NCBI RefSeq assembly: GCF_024362695.1
Contig: NC_065405.1
Coordinates: forward strand, 3,480,672 to 3,544,671
DNA from: Pectinophora gossypiella
Lineage: Eukaryota; Arthropoda; Insecta; Lepidoptera; Gelechiidae
Direction of reading: 5' to 3'
Length of the DNA stretch: 64,000 nt
The notes below the pieces were generated by a model, which worked only from the letters and a program-made list of their open reading frames with translations, was not told the DNA's origin and did not search any database. The translations under genes and the position numbers were made by a program. Positions 44,140 through 53,049 of the stretch are shown in pieces (position 1 is the first letter of the stretch; every line of letters begins with the position of its first letter).

Positions 44140-44568
44140 TTAAAACAATTGAAAGACGAAAACGAATGAAAGAATATTTTGACAAGCGGCAGTCAATACT
44201 AACTCGAAGTGTGCTGTTTATAAAACTATTTTGGAATGAGGTTCCGTTTAAAATTTGTTCGATCGTTGAACTCGATTAAAATAAATGAAATAAAGCAATT
44301 TCACTAGGGCAATGGCTTTGATAAATATAATTTTACTTTATTTATACGTAAGTTAGTTTAACTGACTGGCAGGATAGGCCTTCGCGCCAAAATTAAACGC
44401 CATTGTTAAAAAATTAAATATTTACATCGATATAGCATCTTTTTTCTAGTTATTATGGTTAATTTTATTTTAATTAATTTGCTGTTATTATTGATTAGAC
44501 AGTTATGATGTAAGATAAAGTAAACAAGTAATATTGGAATTTAAATAATCTATTTTTCAAAAAGAGAA
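44140..44568. other. Candidate bidirectional intergenic region
   Basis: About 430 bp separates the SANT-like start (minus) from the possible signal-peptide exon (plus). It is AT-rich with no clear core promoter elements. Confidence 0.3.
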
Positions 44569-44648
44569 ATGACGTCGATGCACTTTATATTGACTCTACT
44601 ATTTTTCCGAATTTCACTATTTCAATGTTACGTTCTTGTGGATATAAG
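44569..44648 (+). CDS. Possible first exon of a secreted or membrane protein
   Basis: ATG at 44569 opens 26 codons beginning MTSMHFILTLLFFRISLF and ending YVLVDI, a plausible signal peptide with a hydrophobic core. It then meets a strong donor, AAG|GTAAGA (44649), in phase 2. The segment is short and I found no matching downstream exon in the next 8 kb, where a Tc1 element and other repeats intervene. It is offered as a candidate only. An unrelated AT-rich ORF with a chance donor is the main alternative. Confidence 0.3.
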
Positions 44649-46240
44649 GTAAGAATTTTAATTATATGCAAATGGGTCAATACCTATCGAGTGGAAAGAT
44701 ACAATTTGGACTCCAAAACGATTTTATCTACTAATAGAACGTGTTTTGACGGAACATTTACTGCATCCTCTTAATTTGAATCTTACTTTGAAAGAGTAAA
44801 TATTCTTTACAACTGGTTTACCAATCATAGAACAACTGGCGTCATAAGAAGTTGCTAAACGTAGTTTAATATAATGATTTTCGCAATTATTACCTTTAAA
44901 TAATGATACATATAAGTGTTTTTAATTATCATTCTTAATGTTGTTTTCCATACTTGAACCATCCAGAAAAAAATTACAAAACCATAATATGAAGCTACTT
45001 TCACTGGTTGTCTAAATACATACATATGCATATAGAAACTCACGCCTATTTCCCACTCGGGTAAGCAGAGACTACGGAATTATTATGTTTTTATTTGTAT
45101 AAATGATAGGTACGTAACTAATTATTACATAACATTGTTATATACCCACTTGCTATAAGTAAATAAACTACCTACCTATAGGACTAGAATACGCATTCTT
45201 ACGTTATTAAAACTTTAGATGAATTTTATTTAAAATACGATTTCAATCCACTTGCATAATATTTATGACGCAAATCATTATTTACCTGAACTGAGGTGCT
45301 ATTAAAGAAATTCTGAGTAGAAATTAATTAGCTAACTCTATCGAGGGGCAGAGCCCTATAACTTGGCGTTTCCAGTTCGGTTCCTAGCCGCGACCGCGCC
45401 GCACGTAATGCGACAACTTGTAAGAGTTCGTCATACTATACTATAGATTCGTTTACAATATATATTCAGTATATCCAAGTGTATGAGATAGTTTGAACAG
45501 TGTTTCTCTTAGAATGTTCTTCGTAAAGTGACCTATTATCTGTAGACATTTATATAGTAACTCTATATATACATTTACGGATTATCTGCCTACAACCCGG
45601 CAGCAACTTCGCTCAATTTTTTCACAGTAAGTTGCTTAACTATTCTTTAATATTTATTTAAGTACTACGTACCAGGACTTAGATATCAACAAAGGTGTGT
45701 TTTTAATATAATATTAAGTCAATTAAATATAAACATTCCACCCCAACAACGATTAACGTGCGTTTCGAAGCACGGATTCATCTTACTTTTCCGGACAATC
45801 AAGTGATTAATGGACAGTCTCACAAAGATCGGTCGGTTGATCGAGAGGTCTGTGCATAGCAGTGGGACGTACTTATAATTATAAGCTATAAGGTGTATAT
45901 TATTACCCAACAAAAACATTTTTATGTAAAATGTTGCCAACACGACATCATACCTATTGATCGTAATGTCAAAAAGTCATGAGACCTCATGTCATGTAAA
46001 GCCAAGCTTCTAACTCTACACACTCTAACTATACAAACCCTAAGTTCACAAAATCTACATGTTAGGTGAAATATGGGGTTTGTCTGTTTCATTACTACAA
46101 GAACGTTATAATTGAAGCACTATAGCTTGGTTGGTTTGATTACCTTGAAAATCATTCACTATTTGGAAAGCGCTGAAAGATCGTATCCAGTTATTACCTA
46201 CTTCTACTATATATATATACAGGGTGTTAGTGACATCGTA
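44649..46240. other. Intergenic or intronic, no exon identified
   Basis: It holds a family J phrase at 45040-45075 and a reversed SINE A core piece at 45745-45815 (CGAAGCACGGATTCATCTTA). The GC-rich spot at 45350-45415 carries no clear exon. The rest is AT-rich. Confidence 0.4.
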
Positions 46241-46352
46241 ACGAAAACTTTGAGGGATGATTCAGGCCATGATTTTGAGTTGATATCAAGTGGAATTTTG
46301 TTATATATAGTAGACTAGACTATATATACTACACACTACTACTATACTATAT

Positions 46353-46358
<6 letters not shown>
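46241..46358 (+). repeat. 117-bp repeat, left copy beside Tc1 copy 2
   Basis: It begins ACGAAAACTTTGAGGGATGA and ends in TACTATATACACA. It is repeated with no visible difference at 48074-48190, on the other side of the transposon. The phrase GGTGTTAGTGACATCGTAAC just upstream suggests that the unit is the end of a wider dispersed repeat. Confidence 0.85.

Positions 46359-46407
<49 letters not shown>
46359..46407. repeat. (TA)n microsatellite, target of Tc1
   Basis: About 24 TA units lead directly into the left inverted repeat of the Tc1 element. Because Tc1 inserts at TA, this tract offers many possible sites. Confidence 0.9.
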
Positions 46408-46410
<3 letters not shown>

Positions 46411-48043
46411 TTCTCATCAAAAAAATCGAAACACCTTGCAAGTTTACGTTTTGTCAGGATTATCAGAAAAATGTGTACATTTAGGAATAAATGTTAAATG
46501 TCGTTTAATAGCGAGTAATATGAGCTTATCAAATCTTAATGTTAATGTTCTAAATTTAAATGAATTTTTCATAGGTTTCGTATTTTGTTAAATGAGTCAT
46601 TTTTATTCCGTATGGAGTATAAAGGAAATGGATAAAACAACACACGTAAATGAAAAAAAAAGCTAAAAAACGTTTATTTAATAACTTGTATTCCCTCCCC
46701 GAGCTCTAATTACTGCTTCCATACGGTTCTTCATCGATCGGATGAGAGTCACGATCACATGCTGTGGTATATTGTCCCATTCCTCTTGGATTGCATCTTG
46801 CAGCTGGCTAAGTGTTTCTGGGGCAGGATCTCTTGCTCGAATTCGTCTCTTTAATTCATCCCACAGATGTTCAATGGGATTCATGTCCGGGCTTCTTGCT
46901 GGCCATTCCATAATAGAGATATCGACTTCGTTAAGATAATCTCGTACGACGCCCGCGGTGTGAGCCCTAGCATTGTCGTGCATGAATATGAAGCCGTTGC
47001 CAATAAAATGTGCATAGGGCATCACATGAGGCTCGAGACACTCTTCGACGTACCGATGACAGTTTAGTGCAGGAAGACGTGGCCCAGACACGAAAGCAAG
47101 TTCTGTCTTACCGTCGGCGCTGATTCCTCCCCAAACCGTCCACGAACCGCCACCATAGCTGACCTTTTCTTCAATGCAGCATTGTGCATAGCGTTCTTCG
47201 TCTCTTCTGTAGACCTTGTTCCTTCCGTCGTTACCATACAGCATAATTTTACACTCATCAGAAAAGAGAACTTTGCTCCACTGTAGGTATGACCAATTTA
47301 GGTGCTCACGTGCAAAGTTAAGGCGCGCTCTTCGATGGTCTGCAGTTAATTTCGGCCCATTTGCTGGCTTATGCGGTACCAGTCCACGATCCTTCAACCT
47401 TCTTCTAATTGTAGAGTCACTTACAGCCACCCTTCGTACAACACGAAGCCGCTGCTGCAGTTGAAAAGCGTTAAGGCGTCGATTTCTTAAAGAAGTTGTT
47501 ACAATAAATCGATCATCTCGCTCAGAAGTGACCCGATTCCTGCCAGATCCTGAACGGCGCGTGAACAAACCAGTCTCCCGATAACGTTTATAGACTCTAT
47601 GAACAGATGACAGGCTTAGATGCAGTCTTGCAGCCACAACACGCTGACTAAGGCCAGAATCCAGCAATGCCACAACTTGGGCGGCTTCTGTGGGCGAAGT
47701 ATCCATACGTTTTAGAAAAAAAACCTTTTTTCAGACGTCCTAAAGTCACAGTATTGAAATAAAAAACAAAAAGTTTAAGGATAGGCGCCAATTTTTAGTT
47801 TTTAAACGCTAAATGTACTCCAACCCTAAACACACATTTGTCTCAAAACAGTGATTCATTTCGTTTATAAGATAAACAAATGAAATTCTAATTTTGAATT
47901 TAGAATTTTCGCTTATTACTGTAATGGCCAAACTGCCAGCTATACATTTATGTATTTTTTTTCATCGTATGAATTCTTTTTTGTGTTAAATTCGGACAGA
48001 AACAATGAAAACGGAAGTGTTTCGATTTTTTTGATGAGAAGTG
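46408..48043 (-). mobile_element. Intact Tc1-family transposon, copy 2
   Basis: It is 1636 bp long, the same length as 15129-16764, with the same inverted repeats (CACTTCTCATCAAAAAAATC) and flanking TA. Differences from copy 1 are scattered single bases, about ten by eye. The near identity and intact coding region point to very recent transposition. Confidence 0.95.
46678..47706 (-). CDS. Tc1-like transposase (DD34E), copy 2
   Basis: This is the 342-aa transposase, identical to the copy at 15399-16427 except S52, E170 and C176. All catalytic acids (D150, D244, E279) and both helix-turn-helix regions are kept, with 34 residues between D244 and E279. There is no stop or frameshift. The flanking TA tract means that its exact insertion point could be ambiguous by multiples of two bases. 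Confidence 0.95.
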   Translation of the reverse strand: MDTSPTEAAQVVALLDSGLSQRVVAARLHLSLSSVHRVYKRYRETGLFTRRSGSGRNRVTSERDDRFIVTTSLRNRRLNAFQLQQRLRVVRRVAVSDSTIRRRLKDRGLVPHKPANGPKLTADHRRARLNFAREHLNWSYLQWSKVLFSDECKIMLYGNDGRNKVYRRDEERYAQCCIEEKVSYGGGSWTVWGGISADGKTELAFVSGPRLPALNCHRYVEECLEPHVMPYAHFIGNGFIFMHDNARAHTAGVVRDYLNEVDISIMEWPARSPDMNPIEHLWDELKRRIRARDPAPETLSQLQDAIQEEWDNIPQHVIVTLIRSMKNRMEAVIRARGGNTSY

Positions 48044-48073
48044 TATATATGGAATAACAACTTACGAAAACTT

Positions 48074-48190
48074 ACGAAAACTTTGAGGGATGATTCAGGC
48101 CATGATTTTGAGTTGATATCAAGTGGAATTTTGTTATATATAGTAGACTAGACTATATATACTACACACTACTACTATACTATATACACA
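48074..48190 (+). repeat. 117-bp repeat, right copy beside Tc1 copy 2
   Basis: It is a direct repeat of 46241-46358, again followed by a TA tract (about 48190-48208). It is preceded by a small ACGAAAACTT duplication at 48064-48083. Confidence 0.85.
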
Positions 48191-48474
48191 TATATATATA
48201 TATATATACGTATTCCCAATCGGGGCAGTTATTGGTGCATTCGTCGCATATTAAACATCCATTTATTGGTTAATAGAGCCACAAGTGTCAATTTCCAGTC
48301 ACTGTTTTTATTGTTTATCATATTAGATACGAGTATTAATATCATTTATGCTTTAAAGTCAATCTCGGTTGCATTAACATGTAACCACAATATATATTTT
48401 AATTACTCTGGCAACCACCAAATCGACCTTTATAGACACATAGATTTTTCGCCTTAATACCTACTTCAATTGGG

Positions 48475-48893
48475 CAGTTTCCTACGTCAAAGATAAATTA
48501 TGAAATTCTAATTACTAAATAAAAAAAACCGTTGGTCCCGGTTACTACTTACTGATGTAAGTACGTAGTCGTTATATGAGTCATGTCAGGGACCTTTGGC
48601 GGCTCAATAGTAACCCTGACACCAGGGTTGATGAGGTTGGTAATTCACCTCACAACCCACACGATAGAAGAAGATTACTAAATAAACACAGACCTAAAGA
48701 TGACAAAACTGTTTTCTTTTTTCTATCTATCTTATTTATGAATTCTAATAAATAAAAATGTAATAATAAGTGTGACACTTTGTCACGTTTTTCTATGACG
48801 TCACAGGTTGCTTTTTCATACAAATTGCATAGTAATTTCGTGTTTTGACGTTTAGTAAAAAGTAACTGTTTGACTAGTTGGAAACTACCCTAT
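48475..48893 (+). repeat. Dispersed repeat family E, copy 5, split by a SINE
   Basis: Family E sequence (AAGATAAATTATGAAATTCT) runs to 48523, is interrupted by a SINE A piece, and resumes at 48674 with TGACGTCA at 48796-48803 and TTTGACTAGTTGGAAACTAC at the end. Confidence 0.85.
48524..48673 (+). repeat. SINE family A, 5' truncated, with 13-bp target duplication
   Basis: The insert starts in the core (ACCGTTGGTCCCGGTTACTA) and ends in the normal CACACGATAGAAGAAG tail. ATTACTAAATAAA occurs on both sides (48511-48523 and 48674-48686), which is the hallmark of LINE-driven insertion. Confidence 0.92.
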
Positions 48894-49292
48894 TATGCAC
48901 TTTAGTCAAACACATTTAGAAATGTATTACTTATGTAGATTAAAATATTGTTTGTAATCGAATTATAAAGATATTGCCCACAGCAGCGTATACCTAACTA
49001 ATCTTTCTCGACACACATGATATGAATTTCTCTTACAATACATTGTGGTTATCAGAAAATTAAATTCTTTATGTACTTTTAGATAATTTCGGTACCTACA
49101 TTAATAAAAGCGCCTCGAATCTATACCTACGTAAAATTACGATGTCGCTTTATTGGCGTAACATTCTAAAATATCGCCCACATTATACTACATTATACTA
49201 GTTTAGTATACTAGTAATCTAATGGATTCAATTGTCAAAAATATTTTTATTAGGTAATATTGCCAGCCTACCACCATCCCACTGCCACACCC
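48894..49292. other. Intergenic, no gene seen
   Basis: AT-rich, with a short CATTATACTACATTATACTA duplication near 49191. Confidence 0.4.
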
Positions 49293-49505
49293 TGGACACT
49301 TCATACAAACAACCTCGTTTTACACAGACACTACACATTGACATTATCGTACACGCATATCTGTGTGTGTGACGTCTGACACTATATGATTCAAGTCTAA
49401 ATTATTTTCGAGGGGGGTGAGGTAAACCTAGCTCAGACGCTGGTGGGAAGCGGAGATCCGAGTTGCCGTTCTATACCTAGGTAGTGTTATTCCTTATTCT
49501 ATGCC
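49293..49505 (+). repeat. Dispersed repeat family F, copy 3
   Basis: CTTCATACAAACAACCTCGT, CATTATCGTACACGCATATC and AGCTCAGACGCTGGTGGGAA. The GAGGGGGGTGAGGT block is shared with copies 2 and 4. Confidence 0.7.
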
Positions 49506-49659
49506 ACTGCAGTGCAAAGGCCTCTCTCTTTTCTCCACTGCTCCCTATCCTTGTTTGTCGCTCCAAAATGTCAGATATGCATCCACCGTCACGCCATCTT
49601 TTTTTCGGTCGGTCACGAGGCCTCTTGATATTTGACACTCGGTCTGTGGTCTTCTTTAG

Positions 49660-49925
49660 GTGCAATAGGTTAGCATGGTATGGGCATGTAATGAGGAGGG
49701 ATGATAAAAGGGAGGGATAATGAAGCATATAACGAGGAAAGTTATGAGTATGAATGTGGATGGATATAGTGGTAGGGGGCGACCCAAGTAAGTGTGGATG
49801 GATTGTGTAAAGAAGGATATGTGTGTGAAAAGTGTGAGTGACAGATGGATGGAAGAGGATTACATGTTTTGCCGGCAACACCTGGAGTGGGATAAGGGCA
49901 GGAGGATGATAAGTCTATCGTCTTT
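49660..49925 (+). mobile_element. LINE reverse-transcriptase C-terminal relic
   Basis: Read in two frames, the plus strand gives RCNRLAWYGHVMRRDDKREG, then GRGRPKYVWMDCVKKDM and WMEEDYMFCRQHLEWDKGRR. This is the familiar L.WYGHVMR and GRP...W.DCVK.D tail of lepidopteran endonuclease/reverse-transcriptase ORFs. Stops after KREG and frame changes show that it is dead. No upstream polymerase core is present. Confidence 0.75.
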
Positions 49926-50039
49926 ACCTCAAAATCTCTCTCTACCTACTAATGCGACAAAAATATCTCTTACAAATCATTCTTGTACGTTTAGATCACC
50001 AAAAAGATTACCATTATCACTAAATAAACGTAACGAGTA

Positions 50040-50430
50040 GGTATGTGGGACAGTGCGCGGCAAGCGACGGTGACCGTTGATGGTAACCCGACACCACCAG
50101 GTAACCCTACCACTAGATACCACTCGGGGGAAAGCCGGCCTCGTTCACCACAAGTTTGGACTCGCACTTCACTGCTTATTATAAATACAATCGTTTATAA
50201 ATAAATAAACTTAGCATTTGATTAGTAGAATTTGGAAGGTAGCATAGAACAGCCACATAAAACTCCACTTTTTATAGGCTGTTTGCAACGAAAACTGCAC
50301 CCTCCGGTCCGAGGAGGTTGTAATACTGGAATGCACAGGGTTGGCAACATAACGGGCACACAACCTCAAGCATACGGATTGCTCCATGCAGCCCTCGAAC
50401 GTCTTACGGAACTTTTGAGTTCAAGCAGTT
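50040..50430 (+). repeat. Unclassified GC-richer segment, probably retroelement-derived
   Basis: CGACACCACCAGGTAACCCT and ACTGCACCCTCCGGTCCGAG stand out from AT-rich flanks and resemble retroelement untranslated sequence, but I cannot assign a family and no copy is seen elsewhere in the window. The segment lies between a LINE tail and a family D repeat. Confidence 0.25.
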
Positions 50431-50447
50431 AGGTTGGCTACTACAGC

Positions 50448-50640
50448 CTTTTTTTGTGACTTATTATACGTATAGATTTGCCACATATAGGGAGCGCTGA
50501 GGGCTCTCACCCGATACAAAATTTAAGACAACAGGCCTGAGGGTGCCCCGTTGGGCGCGAACCTCGACTCAGGGCGTCGTCTGAGAGGAAGAATATTTGA
50601 AAGAATTAATCGACCCTAGTGTGTCGATAGCGATAAGCGC
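50448..50640 (+). repeat. Dispersed repeat family D, longer copy
   Basis: After the CTGAGGGCTCTCACCCG block it continues with AGGCCTGAGGGTGCCCCGTT, GGGCGCGAACCTCGACTCAG and GGGCGTCGTCTGAGAGGAAG. The reversed copy at 53820-54045 has the same extension, so family D is at least about 190 bp long. Confidence 0.75.
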
Positions 50641-52620
50641 TGAATGAGGGAACTACTACAGCCAAGAGTTACAAGCATAACGGACTTTTGAAGAGTAATC
50701 ACGACACAGCGAAGTTTTTAGACGTTATTTATAGTTCCGTTCGCTTCATATTTGTTACTACAGTAGGTAGGTACTCAGGACCAATAGTCCGAAACTGCAG
50801 TGTCCAGTGTCTACGAAGTGGAACGCTAAAAATATGATATATTTTATGTATGCTTTAGAAGCGAGACAACAAAGAAATGATGTAGTACTTATATGTATCT
50901 TTAGAGTCACTAAATACAGATTGCACAACTGCATTTTATTGCGTTTTTATCTTTTCTGTTGACATCTCGTGAAGGAATGATACCCTTGCAAATGTTTGTC
51001 TACAAAAGCGTAAATATGATGAAGCATACAGAGAGTTTTTGTGATTTGAGTTATCTTGTTCATTCAGTTTGGTGACAAAATTTTATAAGAAGACCCAATT
51101 ATTGTACTGCATCCATGTGTTATGTCTGTTTGTTAAAATGATATTCTGTGCAGTAGTGTGTATTTCATTTGATTTCAATTATTTTAAAGGTGGTAAAGGG
51201 TGGTAGACATAATATGGTATGGACTTTCTCTCCAACATAATCTTCTGAGACAATGACCTGAGCGAAAGTTTGCATCCATCTGAGCACCCAACTTGTCATC
51301 TTTATTCTTCTACTCTGTCAGAGTCCTGAACGTCCCCCATTTATCAGGTTTAGCAGGAAATGCCATCAAATCAGATCAAAGAAAAAGTGTACGGCTAAGT
51401 AAGAGACTCACCGGAGACTTTTTTGCATTATCAAATCAGTGAAGGAAGATGACAGGGTACCTAATACGCGTAAGCACGAAAAATATCTAAGTCTATGCCG
51501 ATATTGTTAGTTTCTGTTAACCAACCGAGGTAATCTACCTGTTGATGGCATGATTTGGTCAATCACCTATTTTAAGGGTGTTGGGACCCTCACGATATAC
51601 GTTTCGGTGTCAATAGATGGCGTAAGCGTAGCCACACCATTCGGTGATCGAAATTATTAGTTTTGTCAGATGAACTAAGCTAAACGAGCTCTACACATTT
51701 TTGCCTCTACTTGAAGGTCTAAAGAACCTACAAACAATAAAAAATATTTTAAACCCTTCCTATTTTCTTCAAGTTTACTCTGTGAGTGAAACTATTGATA
51801 ATTTTTGTGACACTTTTTATTTAATAATATAAGAATTATGTATGAAACAATTCACCTAGTCCCAACAACCTTAAGTAATATATATACGTAATTTACGTCG
51901 TTACAAATACAAATCCGTTCATAGAGAATTCAATTCTTCCTTCCTATTGAAGCCCTACATAAGAAGGTGTCAAAAAGGGCCCAATTTCGTCAATTGATTC
52001 GTCGTTACCACATTGATGGCAGGAAGAGGACTCTTGGGTCATTCGAGTTGATATAAACTCCTAAACATGATAGCTATCTACTTATATCATATATTTTAGG
52101 CTAATAAACAAAATTTGTAAAACGTAATGACATCTTATGTACCTACCTAATTATTTGTTAGGTAAATCAACAGCGAATTATTATTTTATAAATGTAGGAA
52201 AAAGGTTTATTTTCTTTTCTTTAACGACAATTCGACAGTAAGTACCTAATTGCGCATTTTGGATACATTTTAGTCGATCGAATCGAATTTTATGGAGCCT
52301 TATTAGTCAGTACTTCAAAATGCTCTCTAATACTTTTTAAACATTCATCCATATTATACGATATCTCCTGAGGATGATTCGCGAGGTGACTTCCCTCACT
52401 ATTCGCTTGTATACAACTTGATTATCGCTTGTCTTAAATTATTAATTCGCACAGGTTAAAAAAATATGTTCTGTGGGCTGCTACACCAAACATTATTTAA
52501 TAAAAAATGTTGTTAAGTTTAAAAAAAACCCAACCTCGGAGAAATCGCGCTTTCTAAAAAGTATAAAACAAGAAAATAGGTATTTCTTCTTTAGTATATT
52601 GACTCTATACTCTAAATTAG
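50641..52620. other. Intergenic, upstream of the ABCG gene
   Basis: AT-rich and mostly unique. It may contain the 5' untranslated exon and promoter of the ABCG gene, which could not be placed. Confidence 0.4.
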
Positions 52621-52632
52621 TGTGACGTCACA
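52621..52632. promoter_or_regulatory. 12-bp palindrome TGTGACGTCACA (CRE-like)
   Basis: A perfect palindrome containing the CREB/ATF consensus TGACGTCA lies about 190 bp upstream of the first ABCG coding exon. Unlike the family E repeats, its flanks do not match that element. A regulatory role is only a possibility. Confidence 0.3.
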
Positions 52633-52841
52633 TAGCCTATAACCACGCACCAGACAATCAAGACGCTTCTAGTGACACTTCATTTGTTAAATTCTGATTA
52701 GTGGTTTAGGAGTTAGGTTTCAACAGACGTGCACATACATTCATAGATAGTGGCCAAACACATAACCCTCCTTTTTACATCGCCGCTGTCGGTTAAAATT
52801 TTATGACGCTCTGTTTCAGAACCAAATGACGTAACAGCACA

Positions 52842-53049
52842 ATGAAGGAGCAAGCTCTACAGTTGCCCACGCGCAACGTCCTCACCGGCGCGGTGGTGAA
52901 CTGGGAGGACGATGAGCTGGCCGCCATGTCTGACATGCCAGGGAACCTCACCCTCTCGTGGAAGGACCTCTCTGTGTACAGGAGGAAGAAACACCAGACC
53001 AGCATCTGGAGGTCACCGACCTACGAGGAAGTTAAGGTCTTGAATGGAG
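52842..53049 (+). CDS. ABCG exon with start codon
   Basis: It encodes residues 1-69, MKEQALQLPTRNVLTGAVVN to EEVKVLNG, including the LSWKDLSVYRRKK strand at the start of the ATPase domain. The donor is GGAG|GTGAGT, phase 1. Confidence 0.88.

Noticed and set aside
49477..49881. 134-codon minus-strand open frame
   Set aside because: It is antisense to the LINE reverse-transcriptase relic at 49660-49925 and crosses the end of a family F repeat.
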